Positions 8,867 through 17,287 of a DNA stretch of 64,000 bases are shown piece after piece. A model generated the notes under the pieces. The model was not told the DNA's origin and ran no database searches. It saw only the letters and a program-made list of their open reading frames with translations. A program made the translations under genes and the position numbers. The DNA is from an uncultured Muribaculaceae bacterium (GTDB lineage Bacteria > Bacteroidota > Bacteroidia > Bacteroidales > Muribaculaceae): positions 1 through 64,000 of the forward strand of contig CAJTJV010000007.1 of the NCBI GenBank assembly GCA_910576775.1, given 5' to 3'. Each line of letters opens with the position of its first letter. Position 1 is the stretch's first letter.

Positions 8867-9529
8867 ATGATTATGTTGCCGGATAAATATGTGATTACCG
8901 TCGGTCGCTCCTTCGGCAGCGGCGGACGCGCCCTTGGAAAACTTATTGCCAACCGTCTCGGGATAGGCTTCTACGATAAAAAACTTCTCGTTATGGCTGC
9001 TGAAAAGGCCGGCTACGACCTGGAATATTTTAAAAACGCAGATGAACGTGTGCCCAAAATTTTCGGAGGCATCATTCCATTCTCGATGGGCTTCTATCCT
9101 ATGTCGTGGATTGGCGACAGTACAGCTGTCAGTGGCGACAAAGTATATAAGGCACAATGTGATTTCATCCATGAACTTGCGGCAACGGAGCCTTGTGTTA
9201 TCGTAGGTCGGAGTGCCGATTATGTGCTCCGGGACGTGAAGAATGTCATCAACATCTTTGTCCATGCACCTCTCGACGTATGTGCCGACAGGATTGTCGA
9301 ACGTCTCGACTGCGCATCTCACGACGAAGCGAAAACGCTTGCCGAGCGGACAAACAAGCTTCGTGCCAATTTCTATAATTTCTATACCGACAAGCGCTGG
9401 GGCGAAGCCGCAAGCTATGACCTCACTTTTGATTCGTCGAAATTGTCTCTTGAGGAAATTGCCGATATTGTAATAGATTATATCCATCGACGCCTTGGTT
9501 CCACACTTGCTGATTATACTTGGAAATAG
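8867..9529 (+). CDS. Cytidylate kinase-like family protein
   Basis: The 220-residue protein opens with YVITVGRSFGSGGRALGKL, a P-loop-like region in which the usual Lys of GxxGxGKS is missing, as in the Bacteroidota 'cytidylate kinase-like' family (Pfam Cytidylate_kin2). It continues with LGIGFYDKKLLVMAAE and has a LID-like region (SHDEAKTLAERTNKLR). It probably phosphorylates a nucleotide or a related small substrate in the cytoplasm, but the substrate is not established. It lies alone between a strong terminator upstream and a 308-nt intergenic region downstream. ATG codons at 8867 and 8873 are both possible starts. Confidence 0.8.
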   Translation: MIMLPDKYVITVGRSFGSGGRALGKLIANRLGIGFYDKKLLVMAAEKAGYDLEYFKNADERVPKIFGGIIPFSMGFYPMSWIGDSTAVSGDKVYKAQCDFIHELAATEPCVIVGRSADYVLRDVKNVINIFVHAPLDVCADRIVERLDCASHDEAKTLAERTNKLRANFYNFYTDKRWGEAASYDLTFDSSKLSLEEIADIVIDYIHRRLGSTLADYTWK

Positions 9530-9539
9530 TTTAAGTATC

Positions 9540-9562
9540 AGTCAAAACGATAATTTTTGACT
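9540..9562 (+). terminator. Possible weak terminator
   Basis: AGTCAAAA (9540-9547) pairs with TTTTGACT (9555-9562) across a 7-nt loop just after the stop of the cytidylate-kinase-like gene. The stem is AT-rich and no T run follows, so this is tentative. Confidence 0.35.
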
Positions 9563-9726
9563 TAAAGCGACAAATCTGTTTGCCGATGCAGTTCATTTAC
9601 ACAATGTCCGTCTCCCCAAGGAATTTGAAGAAATAATTGCCGGAACATTTCCATCAGACACACGGCTATTTCATCAATGATTGCAAGTTCATATCTATTC
9701 GAGTACATCGCTATTGAAATATTCAT
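9562..9726 (-). CDS. Putative 54-aa small ORF within a repeated intergenic element
   Basis: On the minus strand an ATG at 9726 opens 54 codons to TAA, encoding a peptide that starts MNISIAMYSNRYELAIIDE and contains a hydrophobic/aromatic middle (VCLMEMFRQLFLQIPWG). The stretch encoding IAMYSNRY overlaps a 60-nt repeat also found at 28605-28664, where the same reading gives MYSNSY. No ribosome-binding site or domain is recognised. It may be a real small protein, a leader peptide or a chance ORF in a repeat. Confidence 0.3.
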   Translation of the reverse strand: MNISIAMYSNRYELAIIDEIAVCLMEMFRQLFLQIPWGDGHCVNELHRQTDLSL

Positions 9727-9750
9727 GCATTTTTTAATGTAAAAGCCGAG
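9691..9750 (-). repeat. 60-nt dispersed repeat, copy A
   Basis: The reverse complement of this segment matches 28605-28664 at 53 of 60 positions without gaps, including an identical 17-nt stretch CGATGTACTCGAATAG plus flanking base. Both copies lie in intergenic DNA. Confidence 0.8.
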
Positions 9751-9803
9751 CCTCAGACAAATAAAATTGCATTCCGCGTGTCTTCGATTTCATAAAAAAT
9801 TTG

Positions 9804-9811
9804 TATTTTTG
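9804..9811 (+). promoter_or_regulatory. Putative pyrE promoter -7 element
   Basis: TATTTTTG fits TAnnTTTG and lies 26 nt upstream of the pyrE ATG. No convincing TTTG -33 box is seen at the usual distance. Confidence 0.45.
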
Positions 9812-9837
9812 TGCTTTGAATAACAATTACGCCTACA

Positions 9838-10476
9838 ATGAAAACAGTAGCACGTCTGCTTGCAGAAAAACTTCTTAAAATCAACGCTCTCAAACTACAG
9901 CCCGCAAATCCCTTCGTATGGGCCTCGGGATGGAATTCTCCTATCTACACCGATAACCGCCGCACGCTGTCGTATCCTGCGCTGCGTTCTTTCATCAAGA
10001 CAGAACTCACCCGTGTGGTTCTCGAACAGTTTCCCGCGACTGACGCGGTTGCCGGCGTTGCCACAGGTGCAATCGCACAGGGCGCTCTTGTCGCCGACCA
10101 GCTTAACCTTCCGTATGTTTATGTCCGTTCCACTCCTAAGGATCACGGACTCGAGAATCTTATCGAAGGCGATCTCCGTCCGGGGCAGAAGGTAGTTGTT
10201 ATTGAAGACCTTGTATCAACGGGAAAAAGCTCACTCAAGGCTGTTGAGGCTATCCGCAACGCCGGTTGTGAGGTTGTCGGCATGATAGCGCTTTTCACAT
10301 ACGGTTTCCCCGTGGCAGAACAGAATTTCGCAGATGCCGGTGTCCGTCTGGTAACTCTCAGCGACTATAATACCATTCTCGATGTAGCTCTTGAGACAAA
10401 TTATATTACAGCCGATGACCTTGAGACACTCCGTCGCTGGCGTGAGAGTCCCGATACGTGGCAGCCTGAACGTTAA
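9838..10476 (+). CDS. pyrE: Orotate phosphoribosyltransferase
   Basis: PyrE converts orotate and PRPP to orotidine 5'-phosphate in pyrimidine synthesis. The 212-residue protein has the family's N-terminal region (NPFVWASGWNSPIYTDNRRT), the flexible-loop Lys region (RSTPKDHG), and the PRPP-binding motif VVVIEDLVSTGKSSLKAVEA near residues 120-139. Length and motifs are complete. An SRPBCC-like gene begins 4 nt after its stop, so translation may be coupled. Confidence 0.95.
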   Translation: MKTVARLLAEKLLKINALKLQPANPFVWASGWNSPIYTDNRRTLSYPALRSFIKTELTRVVLEQFPATDAVAGVATGAIAQGALVADQLNLPYVYVRSTPKDHGLENLIEGDLRPGQKVVVIEDLVSTGKSSLKAVEAIRNAGCEVVGMIALFTYGFPVAEQNFADAGVRLVTLSDYNTILDVALETNYITADDLETLRRWRESPDTWQPER

Positions 10477-10480
10477 GCAT

Positions 10481-10894
10481 ATGTCGAAATTTTCATCCAA
10501 GCCTGCTACGGTTAACTACAGCGTCGAGGATCTTGATGCGAAATTTGCCGATTTCAGCGGCATGCAACAGAAACTCGAGCAGCTTCCCGAAGAGCAGAAA
10601 TCGCGTATCGGCGATGTTCGCTTCACCAACGACAGCATAGTTATAACCACTCCGCAGGTCGGAGCGATAACATTGCGCGCAGCAGAACGCCGCAGCGGTT
10701 TTGTTCGTCTTCATGCAGAGAGTTCTCCCGTTCCCATGGGTATAAATATAAGCTATAAGCCTGTAGGTGACAATGCATCCGAGATTATTGGAGAGATGGA
10801 CGTGGATCTTCCGGTGATGCTGCGTCCGCTTGTCGGACCGGCTCTGCAGAAAGCTGTCGATCAGTTCGGTACCATTTTCGCCTCTCTGGCATAA
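10481..10894 (+). CDS. SRPBCC-family (START/polyketide-cyclase-like) protein
   Basis: The 137-residue product starts MSKFSSKPATVNYSVEDLDA. This ATG, 4 nt after pyrE, is preferred over an in-frame start inside pyrE, which would add 30 residues of shadow sequence. The pattern of an initial strand, a helix (DAKFADFSGMQQKLEQLPEE), several strands (IVITTPQVGAITLRAAERRS) and a long C-terminal helix (MLRPLVGPALQKAVDQFGTI) fits the ligand-binding SRPBCC fold. No ligand can be assigned. It leads into a Rieske-fold lipoprotein gene 5 nt later. Confidence 0.7.
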   Translation: MSKFSSKPATVNYSVEDLDAKFADFSGMQQKLEQLPEEQKSRIGDVRFTNDSIVITTPQVGAITLRAAERRSGFVRLHAESSPVPMGINISYKPVGDNASEIIGEMDVDLPVMLRPLVGPALQKAVDQFGTIFASLA

Positions 10895-10899
10895 GCTTT

Positions 10900-11412
10900 A
10901 TGCGCCTCTCTCCGCGTTTGAAAGCAACCATTGTCGGCATCGCTGTCTTTTCAGCGGTGGCGACTTTTTTTTCTTGTAACAGAATCGACGACGATCGTAT
11001 TCCCGCAGCAGCCGTAAACATCACTTTTTCCACCGCGGCCGACTGGAATATCTATGGAGTCTCCGGTGCGATGGACTACAAGTATTTTATTCTAAACAAA
11101 CGGGAGCCCTCTAATTTCCCCTATCTTGCGTCTTCTGCTACAGGTTTCGGCGGAGTGTTGCTTGTCAGCAGCGTAATGGGTGAGCCTTTAGCTTACGACA
11201 TGGCATGTCCGGTGGAGTGTAAGAGCAGCGTCGTTGTGAGAATTGATAAAGAGATAATGCAGGCACGATGTCCGGAGTGCGGTAGTACATACGATGTGTT
11301 TTCGCTTATGGGACATCCCACAGGAGGCCCTGCTGCTACAGACCACTACGGGCTGCGCCGTTTTTATGTAGGTCCCGGCAGAGGAGGCGCTTATATGGTT
11401 ATCACATTCTGA
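10900..11412 (+). CDS. Rieske-fold lipoprotein with a four-cysteine site
   Basis: The 170-residue protein has an N-terminal hydrophobic signal ending in a probable lipidated Cys26 (ATFFSC). The C-terminal half resembles a Rieske domain, but the usual Cys-x-His / Cys-x2-His ligands are replaced by four cysteines: Cys103 and Cys107 (ACPVEC) and Cys124 and Cys127 (CPECG), followed by GHPTGGPA in the position of the Pro loop. Such four-Cys versions occur in Bacteroidota lipoproteins and may bind zinc or a [4Fe/2Fe] centre. It is placed between SRPBCC and SGNH genes. Role unknown. Confidence 0.65.
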   Translation: MRLSPRLKATIVGIAVFSAVATFFSCNRIDDDRIPAAAVNITFSTAADWNIYGVSGAMDYKYFILNKREPSNFPYLASSATGFGGVLLVSSVMGEPLAYDMACPVECKSSVVVRIDKEIMQARCPECGSTYDVFSLMGHPTGGPAATDHYGLRRFYVGPGRGGAYMVITF

Positions 11413-11422
11413 TTTTGCGCCT

Positions 11423-12208
11423 ATGAAGCGGCATTATCTTGAGCTTTGGTTGCTTCTTGCCGTATCATTCGCGATCTTTGCCGTCGCGTCGGCTTTCGAG
11501 ATGCCGGAAATCGCCGGCCATAAATTGCGTTCGTCGCAAATTGCGGAAACTCTTCTCAAGCCCCGTGTTACAATGCCGCTGCCACCTCTGCGCGACTCTC
11601 TGCCAATTATTCAGGAGCCTAATGTCGCCTGTGTCTCATGCGATACAACCTCACAGGTAATCCTGCTTTTCGGTGATTCAATGCTTGAAGGACTTGGCCC
11701 TCGCCTTGCTGCATATGCCGACGAGAACGGACATACTCTTTATACGGTGATGTGGTATAGCTCGACATCCCGACGTTGGGGCGAAACTGACAGGCTTAAA
11801 AATTATATCCGCAAAATAGAACCGACTTTCATTTTCGTGTGTCTTGGTGCAAACGAGTTATTTATTAAAGATATAGTATCGAAGCACGACAGATATGTTA
11901 AGAAAATAATCTCTGATATCGGCGATATTCCATATGTTTGGATAGGTCCTCCGAACTGGAAACCCGATACAGGCATCAATGAACTGATTCGAGCCAATAC
12001 GCCGGAAGGAGCATTCTTCCTCAGTGATGGTATGGAGTTCTGCCGTCTTGCCGACGGCGCCCATCCCACATATGAATCAGCCCATGAATGGATGGACAGT
12101 ATTGCCCGCTGGATGCCTCTCAACTCGTGCCATCCGATAAAGCTTGAAAAGCCTGAAAAACAGACCTCAAGGGCTAAACGTATCTTTGTCCATAAACCGT
12201 CGGAATAG
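11423..12208 (+). CDS. SGNH/GDSL-type hydrolase, membrane-anchored
   Basis: The 261-residue protein has an N-terminal hydrophobic segment (about residues 7-26) that should anchor it in the inner membrane with the catalytic domain outside. SGNH blocks are visible: GDSM with Ser86, LGANE with Asn144, and DGAHPT with Asp211 and His214. Such proteins remove or transfer acyl groups on polysaccharides or peptidoglycan. The MBOAT gene begins 2 nt after its stop, so this is probably the partner acyl-transfer/esterase of an O-acylation pair like AlgJ/AlgX with AlgI. Confidence 0.8.
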   Translation: MKRHYLELWLLLAVSFAIFAVASAFEMPEIAGHKLRSSQIAETLLKPRVTMPLPPLRDSLPIIQEPNVACVSCDTTSQVILLFGDSMLEGLGPRLAAYADENGHTLYTVMWYSSTSRRWGETDRLKNYIRKIEPTFIFVCLGANELFIKDIVSKHDRYVKKIISDIGDIPYVWIGPPNWKPDTGINELIRANTPEGAFFLSDGMEFCRLADGAHPTYESAHEWMDSIARWMPLNSCHPIKLEKPEKQTSRAKRIFVHKPSE

Positions 12209-12210
12209 AT

Positions 12211-13680
12211 ATGGATGCGGTATTGCAGAATATTGTGTCGCTTCTGAGCTATGACGCTTCGGCGCCGATGCTTTTTTCTTCCGGACTCTTCTGGGTTCTT
12301 TTTATCATGTTCATGCCGCTTTACGGAATGCTCCGTAAGCGCCTGTGGCAGATGGTGGTGTTTGTGGTTGCGTTCAGTTTGTTTTTCTATTATAAGAGCA
12401 GCGGCGGATTCGTAATCGTACTTGCGGCTACATCGCTTATCGACTGGGCATTGTCCCATATTATGTCGGAGCCGGGGCGCACACGCCTTTTCCGCCGGTT
12501 GTGTCTGGCGTTTTCCCTATCTTGCTCGTTGGGTATTCTGGCGTATTTCAAGTATGCTAATTTCTTCCTTTGGAATTTCAACGCAATGGTGGCAGGAAAT
12601 TTCAGGCCGCTCGATATCATTCTTCCTGTCGGAGTGTCGTTTTATACCTTCCAGTCTGTAAGCTATATCGTCGATGTTTATAAAAAACGGGTGAAACCGA
12701 CTGCGACATGGCTTGAATATGCTTTTTTTCTTACATTTTTTCCCGCGCTTGTCGCCGGTCCTATTGTGCGGGCTGACTATTTTCTGCCGCAGATACGCGA
12801 GAACCGACATGCGACGCGGACTGAAATCTATTCCGGGCTTTGGCTTATAATTCTCGGCATAATAAAAAAGGCAATCATAGCCGATTATATCGCGCAATAT
12901 AACGATCTTATCTTTCAGTCTCCCGGTGCATATTCCGGATTCGAGACCATGATGGGTATCATAGGCTATACGATGCAGATCTATTGTGATTTCTCCGGTT
13001 ATTCCGATATGGCAATAGGTATCGCTCTTATAATGGGATTCCGGTTGGCTCCGAATTTCAGATTTCCGTATAAGAGCCGTAATCTTTCTGAGTTCTGGCA
13101 CCGCTGGCACATTTCACTTTCAACGTGGTTGCGCGATTATGTGTATATTCCTCTCGGTGGTAACCGAAAAGGTACTGCACGCACTTATCTCAATAATTTC
13201 GCAACGATGCTTGTAGGCGGTCTTTGGCATGGTGCTGCATGGAAATTCGTTTTCTGGGGAGCCATGCACGGCGCAGGGCTCGCGGTGCACAAGGCTTCGA
13301 GACCTGTCCTGAGCCGCATCCCCGACACGTTCCCGGTAAGAGTATTTTCGTGGCTGTTGACTATGTCTTTTGTCGCAGTGCTGTGGGTCTTCTTCCGTGC
13401 CGATTCGTGGAGCGATTCCGTCATCATTCTAAGGAGTGTGGCAAACGGTTTTTCGTTTGACTGTGTCCCGTCGTTTGTGGCTGCGAGAACGGTGTGGCTT
13501 ATATTTATGATTGTGATAATAACGGTTCACGCCTTGCCGGAAAAAATCAGCGGCAAGGCGTGTGAGTGGTTTGTAGGTTCACCGTGGTTGGTGAAGCTGC
13601 TTGTTTTCGTGATTGTGGTGCAGCTTGTCCTCGAGTTCAGAGGTGAGTCCGTGGCTCCCTTTATATATTTCCGTTTTTAG
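12211..13680 (+). CDS. MBOAT family O-acyltransferase (AlgI/DltB-like)
   Basis: The 489-residue polytopic membrane protein matches AlgI-type membrane-bound O-acyltransferases that move acyl groups across the membrane for O-acetylation of glycans. Visible motifs are LPVGVSFYTFQSVSYIVDVY, DFSGYSDMAIGIALIMGFRL, FWHRWHISLSTWLRDYVYIP and the catalytic-His region GGLWHGAAWKFVFWGAMHG. It follows the SGNH gene by 2 nt. It ends 4 nt before the 3' end of the convergent glycosyltransferase gene, with no obvious hairpin between. Confidence 0.9.
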   Translation: MDAVLQNIVSLLSYDASAPMLFSSGLFWVLFIMFMPLYGMLRKRLWQMVVFVVAFSLFFYYKSSGGFVIVLAATSLIDWALSHIMSEPGRTRLFRRLCLAFSLSCSLGILAYFKYANFFLWNFNAMVAGNFRPLDIILPVGVSFYTFQSVSYIVDVYKKRVKPTATWLEYAFFLTFFPALVAGPIVRADYFLPQIRENRHATRTEIYSGLWLIILGIIKKAIIADYIAQYNDLIFQSPGAYSGFETMMGIIGYTMQIYCDFSGYSDMAIGIALIMGFRLAPNFRFPYKSRNLSEFWHRWHISLSTWLRDYVYIPLGGNRKGTARTYLNNFATMLVGGLWHGAAWKFVFWGAMHGAGLAVHKASRPVLSRIPDTFPVRVFSWLLTMSFVAVLWVFFRADSWSDSVIILRSVANGFSFDCVPSFVAARTVWLIFMIVIITVHALPEKISGKACEWFVGSPWLVKLLVFVIVVQLVLEFRGESVAPFIYFRF

Positions 13681-13684
13681 ATAT

Positions 13685-14785
13685 TCACCGTTGCCAGAAA
13701 TCGACGAAGCGTTTCGCTACTATTTCAGAATCGTTATGACGGTGTACGAACTCCGGCCCTTCGGCACTCATGCGGGCAAGACGCTCCGGGTCGGCAAGCA
13801 GTTCTGCAAAATCCCTGAAATTGTTTTTGACATGATCCGGCACCGGGTTGAATACCGGACGCAGCTTATCCTCTCCGATAAATTTATAGAATCCATCTTC
13901 GCCTCCGCATACCGGTACGACACCCATAGTCATTGCTGCAAGTGCGACAGAACCGGGGCTGTGGGAATATATGTCCTCGCAAACCATTTCGCAGCGGCGC
14001 ATCTCAGTGATAAAATCGTCAAAAGGCATCGGAGGTACCATTACACGGCGGAATTTGCTGCGCGTGTGTGCTTCAGCCATCTGTAGCATTGTCGAGAATA
14101 TGTGGAGCCCGCGTTCATCGTCGTTGTTCTTGACGGATGTTATCAGGAAGCTGTATCGGTCCTTGAAATTGCTTGTTTTGGGCTTTCCGTAGGCTTCGGC
14201 AATAACAGGAATGCCGCCGTAGGCCAATGGAATCTCCGGAAAAATAGATTCTATGACTTTATGATATTCATAACGCCCGGAGACAACGCCGTCAACGCTG
14301 TGATAGATGTCGCGTGTGTATTGTTGTAACTCAGGATTCAGCCATGCAGCCATTCCTGCGTCTGGATTTTTTGCCCAAGGTCGCAGTCCTTTCGGATTGC
14401 GCCAGCGTGAATACTCCAGAGCCGGCTCCGGACCGCAGAGATTGGAGATGATGGCGCTGTCGGCTTTCAAAGCTGTCATATAGACGGAACCGTTGTTTTT
14501 TTTGAGCTTCTTTAAAAGCGCCATGCGGTTTGACGCGGAGATATTTATAAAATCAGGCGATGCGATTTGGACGATGTCGTAGCCTTTGAGTCTGGAGGCC
14601 ATTGTTGTTGCCAGGCGGGCGAGAAAGATGCTGCGGGCGATGCGTCCGTTGCCATGCGATAAATCAATGTTGCGTGTCGGCATTGATGTGTCCGACGCAA
14701 GAGTAACGTCATGTCCGAGTTTCCTTAGTCCGTGAGCCAGAGAGGAATGATAGTTGCCGGCATCGCCGAGGAGAAGTATTTTCAT
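13685..14785 (-). CDS. Glycosyltransferase (GT4-like), 366 aa
   Basis: The protein begins MKILLLGDAGNYHSSLAHGL, a GT-B N-terminal strand with a glycine turn, and has a second Rossmann-like half with SPGSVALAAMTMGVVPVCGG, resembling the donor-binding E/P..l..EAmA.G.PVv region although the classic Glu pair is not preserved. It may therefore use an unusual donor or be divergent. There is no export signal. It is the last gene of a minus-strand run after two serine-hydrolase lipoproteins (13-nt gap), suggesting cell-surface glycan work. Confidence 0.7.
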   Translation of the reverse strand: MKILLLGDAGNYHSSLAHGLRKLGHDVTLASDTSMPTRNIDLSHGNGRIARSIFLARLATTMASRLKGYDIVQIASPDFINISASNRMALLKKLKKNNGSVYMTALKADSAIISNLCGPEPALEYSRWRNPKGLRPWAKNPDAGMAAWLNPELQQYTRDIYHSVDGVVSGRYEYHKVIESIFPEIPLAYGGIPVIAEAYGKPKTSNFKDRYSFLITSVKNNDDERGLHIFSTMLQMAEAHTRSKFRRVMVPPMPFDDFITEMRRCEMVCEDIYSHSPGSVALAAMTMGVVPVCGGEDGFYKFIGEDKLRPVFNPVPDHVKNNFRDFAELLADPERLARMSAEGPEFVHRHNDSEIVAKRFVDFWQR

Positions 14786-14798
14786 ATTGTTTACAAAG

Positions 14799-15998
14799 TC
14801 AGTTACCGGCAGCGAGCCAGCCTTTACGGAGTAATATTGAATCGATTTTTTCTACAGTACGGTCGCGGTTCCAGTCAGGACGATTCGCGAATATAAGATA
14901 AAAGAGTTCCGTTTCGGGATAATATGCCTCGACTGTAAGATAGCCGCCATTATCGCCCGTATGATAGATTTTTTCGCCGTTTAGAGTGTTTTCGAGGAAG
15001 AAACCAAGGCCATAATCGGTAGATGCTATGTCCGTGGCTATATAGTGGGTGAAAGCTTCTTTTAGCGATTTTGTTCCTATGATTCTTCCGGAGAATAGAG
15101 CTCTTTCCCATGCAAGGAATTCCCGAGCGCAAGTGTAGAGGCCACCATCCGCTTTTGTTGGGAAGAAATCAGCTTCCCCATAGTCGCATTCTTCCCATTT
15201 TCCGTCGGGTGAGCGGTAATAGTTATGGCGGTTCGGGCCGATGGCTTTTATATACCCATGGGAGAGCTGTGGTTGTTTTTTAGCCGGTTCGATATATACG
15301 GTGCTCTCCATGCCGGCAGGCTTGAATATGGCACTGTCCATCCATTCACAGAAATCCATCCCGGTGACTTTTTGTATGATAGGCAGAATGAGCTGATATG
15401 TGGGATTCTCGTACTCGTAGGCCGTGCCAGGTTTGAAATTAAGGTTTTGCAGGCCTGTGAGATATCGGGTAGATTCAGATGTAAGGCTGTAGAGTTTGAA
15501 ATCCCGGACAGTGGAGAAACTGGATTCATGGTGCTTCACATATTCATTCCATTCTTCACGTGATCGGGGTCGGGAATCAGGGATACCGGATGTGTGCGAA
15601 AGGAGATGGCGCAGGGTGATTTTGTTATAGAAAGGAGCCCGCAACTCGGGGAAATATTTAGGCAGACTGTCATCAAGGGACAGGAGCCCTTCTTCCTGAA
15701 GTTTTAACAGAGCTACGGCAGAGAACTGTTTGCTGATTGAGCAGATATTGATAAGGGTTGTGTCGTTTATTGGTGTACGGTCGGCAAGGTTCGCCAGTCC
15801 GAATCCTTCGCAGTACACCACGCTGTCTCCTTTGGCCACAAGTACAATTGCTCCTGGCTCGTCGGGCCGGAACATTGAGCCGAAGAGACTGTCGAGAGGT
15901 GCCTGAAGGTTGCTTTGTAAGCCTCGGTTGGCGCACGACGACTGTGTTATTAAGAGGAACAATATTCCAATCAGATATCCGGCATGGTTCTTATGCAT
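14799..15998 (-). CDS. Serine hydrolase lipoprotein, class C beta-lactamase fold (copy 1)
   Basis: The 399-residue product has a lipoprotein signal (hydrophobic stretch, then SSC with Cys22). The catalytic SxxK motif is SISK (Ser87-Lys90), Tyr-x-Asn is probably YEN in TAYEYENPTY, and HTGDNGG serves as the KTG-like box. The family includes penicillin-binding proteins, D-aminopeptidases and esterases; true beta-lactamase activity is not implied. Attached to the envelope, it probably acts on peptidoglycan-type peptides or esters. It is a paralogue of the neighbouring gene upstream (shared blocks PGAIV, LANL, TLINI.S.SK), 7 nt away. Confidence 0.85.
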   Translation of the reverse strand: MHKNHAGYLIGILFLLITQSSCANRGLQSNLQAPLDSLFGSMFRPDEPGAIVLVAKGDSVVYCEGFGLANLADRTPINDTTLINICSISKQFSAVALLKLQEEGLLSLDDSLPKYFPELRAPFYNKITLRHLLSHTSGIPDSRPRSREEWNEYVKHHESSFSTVRDFKLYSLTSESTRYLTGLQNLNFKPGTAYEYENPTYQLILPIIQKVTGMDFCEWMDSAIFKPAGMESTVYIEPAKKQPQLSHGYIKAIGPNRHNYYRSPDGKWEECDYGEADFFPTKADGGLYTCAREFLAWERALFSGRIIGTKSLKEAFTHYIATDIASTDYGLGFFLENTLNGEKIYHTGDNGGYLTVEAYYPETELFYLIFANRPDWNRDRTVEKIDSILLRKGWLAAGN

Positions 15999-16005
15999 AG
16001 TACTG

Positions 16006-17250
16006 TTATTCCTGTTTACGAATCCATGAATGGGATTCCAAAATCCTGTCTACCTTTTTTGATGTCTCCATGCGATTCCAGCCTGAATAATTGGAGAATA
16101 TGAAATATGCGACTTTGTCGTCGGGAAAAACACTTTCGAAAACAGTGAATCCTCCGTTTCCGTTATTATGGAAAATCTTGGATGGTCTTTCAGGTGTGCC
16201 TCCGGATACGAAGGAGCCGAAGCTGTAGCCGACATCGCGCCAGCTGGATTCCATGTGCCGGGCATTTGCAAGATTGAGGGAATTGCGATTGATGATTTCT
16301 CCGCCATAGAGCGCGTCAAGCCATTTTACATATTCCGCCGGGGTTATAAAAACGCCTTTATCGACGCGCGACATGAAGAACGGAGCCTCGCCGTAATCGA
16401 ATTCCTCCCATAGGCTGTCGTTGCTGACATATACGTCGGGACGGGTGTCATGGGCTTTGGCTTTATATCCATGGGCAATGCCACGGCCTTCCATCTTCCC
16501 GTTGACGTAGCAGGCGGTTTCAAGTGACGCGGCATCGAAAATATTTTCTTTCATCCAGTCTTCGAAAGTTTCATCTGTCACCTTTTCGATTATACGGCTT
16601 ATAAGCATGAATGGCGGATCCTGATAGAAAAATACTGTTCCCGGGGTGTTTTTGAGACTGTCGACCGTCATGTAGAAGCGTGTCAGTTCAGTATCTTTGC
16701 CATAACGGATATAGTCGTAGCAGACAAGGAAGGGTGAGTCGGGATGCTCGCCGATGTAACGTTTCCATTGTTCCTCGTTACGAGGGCGGTTGTCGGGAAG
16801 CCCCGTAGCATGAGTCAGGATATGAATCAAGTTGATTTTGCCGAACACGTCTTTGTTGAATTCGGGAAAATAGTCGGATAGCGGAGCTTCAAGGTCGATA
16901 AGTCCTTTCTCCGCAAGTTTCATAATGCCGGCAACGGCGAATATCTTGCTTACGGATGAAATATTGATCAGAGTGTTCTCTGTGAGCGGCTCTCCTGTTT
17001 TCAGATTGGCGAGGCCGCTGCAACGTTTGTACATAACCTCTCCATCCTTTATGACGAATACTATAGCTCCAGGAGCATTTTCACCGGGAAAAACTCTATC
17101 TACGAGAGAGTCCATCGCGTCGGTTATCTCGCATCGCGAAACAGGGACAATGGCTTTTTCAGAACAGGACGCAATGGTAGCGGCAACTATCATTGCAAGC
17201 ATCATTATGATGCCAAACCTGCGTGTAATATAGCCTAAGTCCGGTTTCAT
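16006..17250 (-). CDS. Serine hydrolase lipoprotein, class C beta-lactamase fold (copy 2)
   Basis: I place the start at the ATG at 17250, not at an earlier in-frame codon 105 nt upstream: the 414-residue product then begins with a lipoprotein signal (hydrophobic residues 12-26, IASC with Cys29) and a perfect promoter ends 5 nt before the ATG. The SxxK motif is SVSK (Ser99-Lys102), a Tyr-containing FFYQDPPF block replaces Tyr-x-Asn, and HNNGNGG lies at the KTG position. It is a tandem paralogue of the next gene downstream. Substrate unknown; envelope location is likely. Confidence 0.8.
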   Translation of the reverse strand: MKPDLGYITRRFGIIMMLAMIVAATIASCSEKAIVPVSRCEITDAMDSLVDRVFPGENAPGAIVFVIKDGEVMYKRCSGLANLKTGEPLTENTLINISSVSKIFAVAGIMKLAEKGLIDLEAPLSDYFPEFNKDVFGKINLIHILTHATGLPDNRPRNEEQWKRYIGEHPDSPFLVCYDYIRYGKDTELTRFYMTVDSLKNTPGTVFFYQDPPFMLISRIIEKVTDETFEDWMKENIFDAASLETACYVNGKMEGRGIAHGYKAKAHDTRPDVYVSNDSLWEEFDYGEAPFFMSRVDKGVFITPAEYVKWLDALYGGEIINRNSLNLANARHMESSWRDVGYSFGSFVSGGTPERPSKIFHNNGNGGFTVFESVFPDDKVAYFIFSNYSGWNRMETSKKVDRILESHSWIRKQE

Positions 17251-17255
17251 CGGTG

Positions 17256-17287
17256 CAAACTTACCAAGAATCCCGTTTACACGCAAA
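17256..17287 (-). promoter_or_regulatory. Promoter of the serine-hydrolase pair
   Basis: On the minus strand TTTG (17287-17284), a 20-nt spacer and TAAGTTTG (17263-17256) match the Bacteroidota consensus exactly. The -7 box ends 5 nt before the ATG at 17250, predicting a leaderless or nearly leaderless mRNA. Confidence 0.75.

Larger units (their letters stand above)
9530..9837. other. Intergenic region before pyrE
   Basis: This 308-nt stretch holds a weak hairpin (9540-9562), a minus-strand small ORF (9562-9726), one copy of a 60-nt repeat (9691-9750) and the pyrE promoter -7 box (9804-9811). Nothing else is recognisable. Confidence 0.6.
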
